DNA of 64,000 nucleotides from Saprolegnia diclina VS20. Its lineage: Eukaryota > Oomycota > Saprolegniomycetes > Saprolegniales > Saprolegniaceae. The stretch spans positions 598,265 to 662,264 of the forward strand of contig NW_008246083.1 of assembly GCF_000281045.1 (NCBI RefSeq), given 5' to 3'. Positions within the stretch are counted from its first letter, which is position 1. Each line of letters begins with the position of its first letter. Below, in pieces: positions 31,303 through 39,486 of the stretch. The notes under the pieces are model-generated. The model searched no databases. It was not told the DNA's origin and saw only the letters and a list, made by a program, of their open reading frames with translations. The translations under genes were made by a program, and so were the position numbers.

Positions 31303-31641
31303 AGCTTCAAGTGGTATCTTTCCGCATTAAATGCATGCCGAATATAATGATTTGATCTGCATTTTTCATAGAATCTTGCTTATCTTTAAATAAAAGCATG
31401 TTTAAATGATCAGAATTAAAATTATGTTTCTTCGCAATGGTCCGCGTCGGCCATGACGTGGCCCTTTGCAGCCCCACCTGGCGAGAATCTGTCATAATAT
31501 GCACCGTTGGAATAAAAATAGAGTTGCTACATATAAACATACATATATTTTTAAAAGAACATCGAACGAATAGAATTTTGTATTGTACACGCCATAAGAT
31601 CTTACTCGCATCCACTTTGCCTTTTGTTGCCTGAAACTGCA
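31303..31641. other. A/T-rich intergenic region
   Basis: Divergent spacer between the SDR and amidotransferase genes. It is clearly more A/T-rich than surrounding DNA and has no recognisable gene. Confidence 0.45.
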
Positions 31642-32843
31642 ATGTTTCTGCAGCGCGTCCAAGCGAGCCTCCCGCGGGCCCGCGCCCTCTCGACGAGCGC
31701 CCGCAGTCTCCGCTTCCTCATCGTCGAGGGCTACTCGCCCGAAGGCCGCGCCGAGCTGCAGCGGGGCGGCGCTACGATCGCGTCCGAGCTGTATGCGAAT
31801 GTCCTCAAGTCGGTGTCGCCGATGGCTGTGACCACCGATGTCCTGCACCCGGCGGACGGCCCGTTCCAGGCACCCGACCTGAGCAAGTACGATGGCGTCG
31901 TCTGGACAGGCTGCAGGTAGAGACCAATGCCATGACGTCCCACACACCTCTCCCTCGGTAGCTTGACGGTCTATGAAACGGACGACGAGCGCACGGTGCG
32001 GCAAATCGACCTTGCCAAGCAGATCTACGCCTATGGTACGTCGTGCGTAAGTGCTTCTACAGACGGCTCATAGGTCCCGTAGGCGTGCCGCAGGTAGATG
32101 CGACACAACACGATGCATTGGCTCACGCAGCGGCGTCTAGTTTGGGAGTTGCTGGGCCGCGCAGATCGCGGTCTTTGCGGCGGGCGGCAAGGTCGCCAAG
32201 AACCCGAACGGCCGCGAAATGGGCATCTCCCGCAAGGTGCGATGTGCATATCAAAGGCGTCGCGAACGCGCTGCATCACTAGATCCAACTGACGCCGGAA
32301 GGCCGGAGCCACCCCATGTACGAGGGCAAGTCGACGGTCTTTGATGCGTTCACGAGCCACTACGACGAGATCACGCACGTGCTTCCGGGCGGCTTGACCT
32401 TGAGCGCGAATGCTTTCACGTCGACGCAGTCGGTGGCCGTCCGCCACTTGAACGTACGCGTCGTGAGGATGGCCTTGATCTGACAACAGTTGCGTTAGGG
32501 TGACTTTTGGGCGGTCCAGTACCATCCCGAGTACGACCTGCGCGAGATGGCGCGGCTCATCTACTGCCGCCGCGAGAAACTCACCAAGTACGGCAACTTT
32601 GCGAGCGTTGACGATGCGTGTCGGTACGTTTCTGTGGCTACACTGTACAGAGCATGGCTTGACGGGAATGGTAGCTTTGTGGACGACCTCGAGACGCTTC
32701 ATGCGAACCCGTCGCGCTACGACATTGCGTGGCGTCTCGGCATTGACGACGACGTTCTGGACGAGAACATTCGCCTCTGCGAAGCGCGCAACTTTGTCAA
32801 GCATCTCGTCGTGCCCTACAAGCTCGCGAAAGCGTGGCCCTAA
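31642..32843 (+). CDS. mitochondrial class I glutamine amidotransferase-like protein
   Basis: Seven exons: 31642-31916, 31962-32035, 32083-32093, 32141-32236, 32283-32453, 32499-32623, 32675-32843, together 306 residues with all phases matching. The third exon is only 11 nt. The N-terminus (MFLQRVQASLPRARALSTSA) looks like a mitochondrial presequence. The GATase-1 fold shows the nucleophile elbow as FGSCW, made only when the microexon is spliced in, and the His-Glu pair as QYHPEYD, so the Cys-His-Glu triad is complete. Similar stand-alone domains resemble GMP-synthase-type amidotransferases, which release ammonia from glutamine. The acceptor is unknown. The first ATG in frame was taken as the start. 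Confidence 0.88.
32083..32093 (+). other. 11-nt microexon of the amidotransferase gene
   Basis: GCGTGCCGCAG lies between two 47-nt introns (32036-32082 and 32094-32140), both GT-AG with TAG acceptors. It restores the frame and encodes the GVPQ link before FGSCW. Confidence 0.8.
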
Positions 32844-32995
32844 GCCATCTAGTTGATAATCCGTGCTAGTAATCATGTAGAAGGGTCCATCTTTTCATTT
32901 GCAGCGAGGGCCCGATCGTCGACGTGCGGTTGGGTCTCACTCAGCAGCTCGTTGGCCGCAATCTCGCGTTCTCGAGTTTCTGGACGTCCCTTGTT

Positions 32996-33043
32996 CGTCA
33001 AGTGCAATGTGAACTTCACGTCAACTTCACATTGCACTTGACG
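32996..33043. repeat. perfect 18-bp inverted repeat with 12-nt loop
   Basis: CGTCAAGTGCAATGTGAA (32996-33013) is exactly reverse-complemented at 33026-33043. Similar in style to the foldback at 1868-1914 but different in sequence. Confidence 0.8.
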
Positions 33044-33558
33044 GACCAGGGGCGTCGCTGGCCTCTGGTGCGCTGGTCATTGAGCACGATCCAGCAGTCG
33101 CGCAAGTCGGCCACCGATACCAACAGGACGGCGCGCGAGAGACTGATGGTGTAAGCTGCCGGCGAAGCCAGCATCGACGACGTGTGCAGCATTCTTCTCT
33201 TCCACGCAGAAAACTGATGCAATAAGAAGTGTCTTCTTAGTCGCTTCAGGCGCTGCGCCGTGCATGGGTGGGATACCCCAGACGGACTATATGAGCAGGA
33301 TGACACGGACGATAGTGTACTGTGGTTCTACTCGACAGTGCACCCTTTACTGTCGACTGAAGGTAGATTGGTGCTGAGAGATGCGTTGACTGGGCCGCAC
33401 GTTACAAGCGCGAAACCAAGGCTGCGAGCTGAGGATATGTGCCTCCAGAGTCCAAGCATGTAGACACTGCAGACATCCGCCATCGCGGTCCCAGATCTTG
33501 AACTTGGTCGCACTATCCTGCTATGCTATCGATGGGACGTATTTCTGGTGTCATGGGT

Positions 33559-33574
33559 GGTGTTTAGAAACACC
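33559..33574 (-). promoter_or_regulatory. candidate histone mRNA 3' stem-loop (H2B)
   Basis: Minus-strand GGTGTTTCTAAACACC can form a 6-bp stem with loop TCTA about 43 nt past the H2B stop. Metazoan histone stem-loops have 6 bp and a UYUN loop. An A/T-richer stem makes it weaker than the H2A case. Confidence 0.35.
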
Positions 33575-33616
33575 AGATGTAGTTGCTTTGTAGCAAAGCG
33601 GAAGTGCGACGCAGAT

Positions 33617-33976
33617 TTAAGCCGACGACGTGAACTTGGTCACGGCCTTCGTGCCTTCCGAGACGGCGTGCTTGGCAAGCTCACCGGGGAGCATAAGGCG
33701 CACAGCGGTCTGGATCTCACGCGACGACAAGGTCGACTTCTTGTTGTAGCGCGAGAGCTTGCCGGCCTCCGAGGCGATGCGCTCGAAGATATCGTTGATG
33801 AACGAGTTCATGATCGACATGCCACGCTTGGAGATACCGGTCTCCGGGTGGACCTGCTTGAGGACCTTGTAAATGTACGTCGAGTACGATTCCACGCGCT
33901 TGCCCTTCTTGGCCTTGCCCTTCTCGCCCGTCTTCTTCGGGGCCTTGGCGGACTTCTTGCTCGGGGTCTTGGCCAT
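33617..33976 (-). CDS. H2B: histone H2B
   Basis: 119 residues, intronless. Lys/Pro-rich N-terminal tail ([15 protein letters not shown]), then the H2B fold with [73 protein letters not shown] and the C-terminal helix [15 protein letters not shown]. It packages DNA as an H2A-H2B dimer in the nucleosome. The Lys before the C-terminal TKFTSS corresponds to the ubiquitination region. Divergently transcribed from H2A over 267 bp with shared CCAAT boxes. The ATG at 33976 is chosen because upstream in-frame residues are not histone-like and lie across the core promoter. Confidence 0.97.
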   Translation of the reverse strand: MAKTPSKKSAKAPKKTGEKGKAKKGKRVESYSTYIYKVLKQVHPETGISKRGMSIMNSFINDIFERIASEAGKLSRYNKKSTLSSREIQTAVRLMLPGELAKHAVSEGTKAVTKFTSSA

Positions 33977-33991
33977 CTTGCTGGTTCGAAT

Positions 33992-34008
33992 GAAATTCAA
34001 AAATGAGC
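33992..34008 (-). promoter_or_regulatory. core promoter of H2B
   Basis: Minus-strand GCTCATTTTTGAATTTC fits the oomycete initiator/flanking consensus with one or two deviations and lies 16-32 nt upstream of the ATG. Confidence 0.65.
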
Positions 34009-34027
34009 TCAAATCAGCCACGAACGA

Positions 34028-34166
34028 AATTCGCGCCAGGTGGACCGCCAAGGCGCGACTTAGACGCACATGATTGGCTCATGAGTGGACCCATATACAT
34101 GATTGGCCATATTTGGCGGGACAAGCCGTCGATTGGCGGAATGTTTTGTCATTGGCCTGTGATTGG
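34028..34166. promoter_or_regulatory. shared histone promoter: five CCAAT boxes and two E2F-like sites
   Basis: ATTGG (inverted CCAAT) occurs at 34072, 34101, 34131, 34151 and 34161, all in the same orientation. E2F-like sites are TTTGGCGGG at 34112-34120 and TTCGCGCC at 34030-34037. CCAAT/NF-Y and E2F sites commonly drive S-phase histone expression (established for other eukaryotes); use here is inferred. Confidence 0.6.
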
Positions 34167-34202
34167 TGCGTTTTGGTCGGCGTCAATTCTGGCGCGCGTC
34201 GA

Positions 34203-34220
34203 GCAGTCATTTTCAATTTT
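34203..34220 (+). promoter_or_regulatory. core promoter of H2A
   Basis: GCAGTCATTTTCAATTTT lies 24-41 nt upstream of the H2A ATG and matches the TCATTYYNAWTTT type. Confidence 0.6.
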
Positions 34221-34243
34221 GATCTCTACAACACAAGCACAAG

Positions 34244-34651
34244 ATGTCTGGCAAGGGTAAAGCTACGGGTGGCCGCGGTGCCAAGGGCAAGGCCTCGTCG
34301 CGCTCGTCGAAGGCCGGCCTCCAGTTCCCGGTCGGTCGTGTCGCTCGCTTCCTCAAGAAGGGCCGCTTCGCCCAGCGCATCGGCGGTGGTGCCCCGGTCT
34401 ACCTCGCCGCTGTCCTCGAGTACCTCTGCGCCGAAATCCTCGAGCTTGCCGGCAACGCCGCCCGCGACAACAAGAAGTCGCGTATCATCCCGCGCCACAT
34501 CCAGCTCGCGGTCCGCAACGATGAGGAGCTCAACAAGCTCCTCGGCGACGTGACGATCGCGTCGGGCGGTGTGCTCCCCAACATCCACAACATCCTCCTC
34601 CCCAAGAAGACGTCGCTCCCGACCAAGGAGGCCAAGTCCACGAAGGCGTAA
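34244..34651 (+). CDS. H2A: histone H2A (canonical)
   Basis: 135 residues, intronless. [11 protein letters not shown] tail, [17 protein letters not shown], the acidic-patch segment [40 protein letters not shown] and the docking region [15 protein letters not shown]. The C-terminus (EAKSTKA) has no SQ-E-phi motif, so it is not H2A.X, and the L1/docking residues are not those of H2A.Z. Partner of the adjacent divergent H2B. A 6-bp stem with loop TTTC follows the stop by about 20 nt. Confidence 0.97.
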   Translation: MSGKGKATGGRGAKGKASSRSSKAGLQFPVGRVARFLKKGRFAQRIGGGAPVYLAAVLEYLCAEILELAGNAARDNKKSRIIPRHIQLAVRNDEELNKLLGDVTIASGGVLPNIHNILLPKKTSLPTKEAKSTKA

Positions 34652-34672
34652 ATTCGTGCACCTGCATCACCC

Positions 34673-34688
34673 GGAAGCTTTCGCTTCC
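34673..34688 (+). promoter_or_regulatory. candidate histone mRNA 3' stem-loop (H2A)
   Basis: GGAAGCTTTCGCTTCC forms a perfect 6-bp stem with a TTTC loop, the same stem length and loop as metazoan histone mRNA stem-loops, 22 nt after the stop codon. Confidence 0.55.
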
Positions 34689-34909
34689 ATCTCACCTGGC
34701 TTTTCTAAAAGCCACCCACTTTCCAAGAAGTATCGCCATCGGCTGCTGCGAATAGCAGGCTCGACTTAGTAGCGTAGTGACTAACTACGACCTGGGCGTC
34801 CGTACCAACAGCAGCACGAGCAGGCCAGGAACATTGCCTCCGTCTCGTCGTCCTTTCACTGCATTCTGCAAACAAGAAACCTACGTTATTATGCAATGGA
34901 CCGTGGGTG

Positions 34910-36518
34910 TCACAGCCCCACGGACGTCCACGGCTTGGCGGTAGCAGGCGGCTTGGCCACCTTGATGGGGCTCACGCGAATCATGCTTCGCGGGAGCTCG
35001 GGTCGCGCGGGCGTGAACTGGAAGCTTTTGAAGCCCATGAAGCCAGCGATCGTGTGCGGGCGCGGCGACGGCGGCGCTACGATCGACGCGTCGTCGTCGA
35101 CGTCCTCGGGCTCGAAAAAGAGCCGCAGCGATTTGGGCGTGTACAACACTGGCATCTCGACCGTAAAGACGTCGCCGATGCAGAGACCCTTGTCGCCGCA
35201 GCCGCCAAAGATCATCATCTACACCATTCTTGCTCAGCTTTGGGGTCAAGAAGACGCCTACTTGATTCTCAACGATGCTAAAGACGTGCCGTATCCGCGG
35301 CGGGATCGGCGCCACATGTGTCAGCGTCGACCAGCGCTGGAGCTCTACGCTCATCCGTCGTTAGACGTTCTCTACTCAACGACCGCACCGAGATCGAGGC
35401 AGTGGATCGCGCCGTCGTCAAAGCCGCGGTGTGTTTTCCCGCCAAAGAGAAAGAGGCAGAGCGGGTTGACCGGGTGCTGCTGCATCACGTGGCCATACCG
35501 CGCACTGGGTGGTGTCCCGTCCAACGGCGAAACGACTTGCCAATGACTCGTGCGCACGTCGAGCGCGTACACCAGGTTGTTGGCCAAGCCCGTGTCGGGC
35601 GGGAGGTCCTCGCTTGCGTCGCTTCGCGGGCGCTCGGGGCTTGGCAGCGTCGTGGTTGTCTTGGCTGTTTGACCCCCAAACACAAGCATGTAACTGGTGC
35701 CATGCAGCATGATCGCGCTGTGGTGCGAGCGCGGACCCGGCGAGCTGCCCGTCATCGCCGGCTCGTACCAGCACAGCGTGGCGAGGTCGAGGCGTTGGAG
35801 GTCGTCAAAGTACGCGTCCTTGCTCAGCATCCGGTCGAGGCCCGACCCGCCGTAAATGTAGAGCATCTACATAATATCTTTTGTTGTACAAACACCTATG
35901 ATGGAAATATTGTCCTCGTACGTTGTCGTGCAAGACGAAGCTGTGGCCGCGGCGAGCAATCGGTACAAAGTTGACATGCCCGTCGGCGCCAGCACATGAG
36001 ACGACGGCGCGACGCCATACGAACGTGTCGAGGTCCAAGATCGAGAGGTCGTCGTAGAGGTTTTTGGTGTTGAGGCCAATCTCAGGGCCTTGGCCGCCAA
36101 AGAGCCAGAGCTCCCTTGCTGCCGCATGCAGCACACACGCGTGGCCGCAGCGAGGCGACGGCACGTTGCCGCTGCACTCGACCGTGCGCCAGAGATGCGT
36201 CGTGAAATTATACTCGACGAGGCTGTTGGAGCGCTGGCCGTTGTCTTCGAATCCGCCAAAGAGGTAGAGCGCGTCGCCGAGAACGCCGCCCGATCCGCCT
36301 ACGCAAGGCCAAGATGATGGTGAGCACGCCATTTAGTTTTCGTAGTTGCCTTGGCGCAGATGCGGGCGGTAGTTGTAGCGCTGCGGTGGCGGGGCCAAAA
36401 GGCGCCACGTCATCGATTCGAGAGGAACGCGCGGCGGGTCCCCGGCTTCGCGCAGCTTGGCCTCGAGGTCGTCCGGGGCCTTGATCTTGATGCGGCGGAC
36501 CCGCGCTGGTGATTGCAT
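34910..36518 (-). CDS. kelch-repeat beta-propeller protein
   Basis: Five exons: 36350-36518, 35922-36298, 35389-35866, 35286-35344, 34910-35218. Total 463 residues, all phases matching. The first intron (36299-36349) needs a GC-AG pair rather than GT-AG. Kelch blades are recognisable by repeated phi-x-phi-FGG and later W residues: DALYLFGGF, ELWLFGGQG, LYIYGGSG, YMLVFGGQT, LCLFLFGGK and MMIFGGCG, about six repeats forming one propeller. The N-terminus is basic (RVRRIKIKAP); a proline-rich tail (PRPELPRSMIRVSPIKV) ends the protein. Kelch propellers mediate protein contacts, for example in Cullin-3 adaptors or actin binding; no BTB or F-box partner domain is present here. Convergent with H2A. 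Confidence 0.85.
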
Positions 36519-37987
36519 CGGTCACACGTCCTAAACTAGTCGAGTACTAGTATATTTTTAGATGCTAGTCGACTTGACAAGTCGTCCAGTGCTATCAGAA
36601 TTGGTTTGGTCGCAAGCACATTTGCAAGCTCGAGTCTTTGTCAAGTATGGCTGCGTGCATGAGGAATGAAGGCTGACTCGTTTGGGATGGCTGCGGCGCG
36701 GACGATACGAGGAAGGTGCCGAGACCTGTTGCGACGACAGTGCTACGGACTATTCGGTCGATAACGAATGCGAGAGGGACGATAGTCTACTTCGTGGTCT
36801 CTTGCAAGAGCTTCTTGCCGTCGCGTGCTGACTAAACTAAGGAATGACAACAAATTCGGCTTTCGATACCAGGAACACGACACGGGTACGGTTGAAATCT
36901 GCTTCACAAAGAACGAGCCGGCCGTCTTGAGTCTGATCCATCGCTAGCAGATAGCGCTGTCGTGGCTGTCGACCGCGACAAGACATGGACGCTTCGTGAG
37001 CACAGCTTTGCACCCGAGGCCAATCGCGCGACTTGGTGGTCATGGTAGCGAGAATACGGCTTCTTCCAAACTCCCAATGCGCCCTTTTCTTGGAGGGACA
37101 AGCAGTACCAACGTTGGCGGCATCTCTGCGCGCTATGGCGCGAAATGTTGGTCTGTGCGATTTGCTACCACATCAAGTTGGTAGGATCAAGCGCCTTGAG
37201 ATCGGCAGTCTACAGAGGCGACGGCAAAGTGCTACATGCTAGGTGCAAGCTCCGGACGTCGCTCGAAGGCTACAGGTTTGCATGCTGTTGGTAGTAGGGG
37301 TCCTAATTGTCGACGCTGATAATTTGAAGATGCGTTGCGCGCCAAGAATACGCCGGATATATTCCGTTATCCGGTAACAACCAGCTGCAGTTAATCAAGT
37401 TGTGTGTCGCAGAGGCCGCAAAGCATGGCGTGCGCTTGCTTGATATAGAACCACTAGTGAAGGCATGCCATTGGTCAGTTCAGGAAGCGAGTTGATACTT
37501 CAACAACGGAGCTCCTGGGTTGCGGCCAATGAATTCGCTCCTTCCAAGCATATGGCTTGAGCAATCCTTGTCCCTTGTAGTATCAAGTTGGCAATAGGTA
37601 CCTATCTTCATGTCGCACGTCAGCACTACACAAGGTGGTTTGGGAGATTTTAAAACCTTATCCCACTAGAGCATACTAAGTCGTACCGTGCAGCTTCTTG
37701 GCTCTCAAATACTACCTCTCAGGTACTTTGTGGGCTTTGAAAGTCTTCTCCACAAGCTCAAACGGCCTTTCTCGGAAGCCCGGTGCCACATCCTTATCAA
37801 GTTGAAACATTGAAATAACGACACTTACCCACGATGGGCAGCTGTCGCTTGGGTGCAAATCGAGGGTCGCAGCTGGTTTCTTGCCGGATACGGTCTCGTA
37901 TACCGGATAACGCCAAGTGTATCCGGTATGGCGATCACTCGACCGAAATGCTCACATTTCAATTTTCACTTATCAACAACATTGGCA
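36519..37987. other. intergenic region, about 1.4 kb
   Basis: No supported gene. TATCCGGT/ATACCGGA words recur near 37352-37378 and 37880-37932. A core-promoter-like element lies at its right end. Confidence 0.4.
37954..37972 (+). promoter_or_regulatory. core-promoter-like element of the Myb gene
   Basis: GCTCACATTTCAATTTTC, with an extra CA relative to GCTCATTYYNCAWTTT, lies about 16-33 nt upstream of the ATG at 37988. Confidence 0.45.
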
Positions 37988-38748
37988 ATGAACAAGAACA
38001 CGTGGACGCCGAGCGAGGTTGGCGCTTGATCTTTCCCCGCCTGTCGACTTATCAAGTGTATTTAAATAGCTTGCCCTTCTCCAGACCGTCCAACCGAGCC
38101 TCACGACGTGGAAGGCGGCAGCGGCTGCTTTTCCCGGCCACAGCCCCGAAGACTGCCGCCAAAAGTGGCTCTCCGAGTTCAGCGTGCCGGCCAAGAACAA
38201 GGGCGCGTGGTCGGCAGACGAAGACGACCGGCTCCGTGGCGCCATGCAAATCACTACCAAGTGGCTCAAGGTCGCAAAGATTGTCAAGACCCGCTGGTAC
38301 GCTGCACCCCGCGGCCTTGAACCGATGACTTACGCCTCTTGTCACTAGCTCTCGCCAATGCCAGAGCCGCTGGGTACGCATGGGCAAGGAAGACGGCACG
38401 CCCACCCGCGCCGTCCACGAGCAGGCGACGACCGAGCTGCCTATGGACCTTCTCACCTTTGACGACTGCGACTTTACGAGCATGGTTCAATTAACGCCGC
38501 CGACCGAGGCCGAAGACGTTGAACAGCACTGGATCGACTGGATGCCCGTGCCGGAGTCCGACTGCTTCAACAGCGTCGCCTCGGACGTAGCGCTGATGGA
38601 TCAAGTCATGGTGCGCGCGCCGGTCGCGACGGCACAGATTTGGCCGCTGGAGCCTGCGTGTGTGGAGCTCCAGGTGCCAGTGAGCTCTGCCGACATTGCC
38701 TCGAACGTGGATTTTTGGCCCGACATGAGCGTCGTTGTCCAAGTCTGA
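37988..38748 (+). CDS. two-repeat Myb (SANT) transcription factor
   Basis: Three exons: 37988-38017 (10 codons only), 38070-38296, 38349-38748, giving 218 residues in frame. Repeat 1 runs from TWTPSE (exon 1) through LTTWKAAAAAF to DCRQKWLSEF. Repeat 2 is GAWSADEDDRLRGAM, TKWLKVAKIV and CSRQCQSRWVRMG. The spaced Trp residues are those expected of R2R3-type DNA-binding repeats. The C-terminal 110 residues are acidic with many Asp/Glu-Met/Leu-Trp groups (MDLLTFDDCDF, HWIDWMPVPESDCF), a plausible activation domain. Without the tiny first exon repeat 1 would lack its first tryptophan. The target genes are unknown. Confidence 0.85.
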
Positions 38749-39255
38749 GCTCAGTTTCCCCTATTTAATTCGTGTAAGCATCTGCCTCTAAAATGTTCTA
38801 CTAGTACAGTGCACGCCACCTGTACCCTACCAGCTAAATGGGGTCCAAAACTTTTGTATCCCAGCTGTGAAAACATAATGTTTTAGGAAAAGGACGTTAT
38901 AGATCGACTGTTCAGTCCAAGGGGAAGCGATGTATAAGATCGGATTGCAATAAATCGAAAAAATGAGCAAGTTATCGGCGTTCGAAGTTGGGGCTCTACA
39001 ACACTACGAGGTATGGCGTAAGAGTAGTTGGTACAAAATACGACAACGAGGAAAACGAAGACTCTCCTGCAGCTCCGGCGCTGGGCCACTTGTTGTGACG
39101 TCACAAATGGCGTCTGGTCGTGTCGCATATCAATGTACCAGCTGCTAATTAAACAGATGGATGCGATTAGATAGTGTGTAATAATGCACAGAATTGTCAT
39201 GTGTTCCAATGTCACCTTTTCATACGTTCGTAGAAATACAAAAAGTGCAATAAAG
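38749..39255. other. intergenic region
   Basis: No gene seen between the Myb gene and the tRNA. Confidence 0.4.
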
Positions 39256-39329
39256 TGCTCCAGGGGGGGTTCGAACCCTCGACCTGCGGCTCATAAGACC
39301 ACCGCTCTAACCAGCTGAGCTACAGGAGC
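39256..39329 (-). tRNA. tRNA-Ile (anticodon UAU)
   Basis: The minus strand folds as a 74-nt cloverleaf: acceptor GCTCCTG/CTGGAGC, D-arm GCTC-AGCTGGTTA-GAGC, anticodon arm GTGGT-CTTATGA-GCCGC, variable loop AGGTC, T-arm GAGGG-TTCGAAC-CCCCC and discriminator A. The loop CTTATGA puts TAT at 34-36, reading AUA. There is one acceptor mismatch (6-67, T:T) and one T-stem mismatch (50-64, A:C), so a decaying copy is possible. No intron. Confidence 0.72.
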
Positions 39330-39486
39330 AGTTACGCAGCATTTCGCAAGTCAGAAGCCAGCTATTTTTATGAAAAGGTTGATTGTTTTTGGCGGGACTT
39401 CGATTCCACTGGGTCCGGGGACTCTTTTAAATACCTACAGTGTACAATATGTCGCACTTCATTCAACTCCCTTACAACTAATAGTA

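Larger units (their letters stand above)
32844..33616. other. intergenic region with an 18-bp-stem hairpin
   Basis: No gene. It contains the inverted repeat at 32996-33043 and, at its right end, the putative 3' stem-loop of H2B. Confidence 0.5.

Noticed and set aside
33559-33597. GCTTTG-CTA-CAAAGC hairpin after H2B as the histone stem-loop
   Set aside because: Its loop has three bases and lacks the UYUN pattern; the GGTGTT-TCTA-AACACC hairpin fits better.
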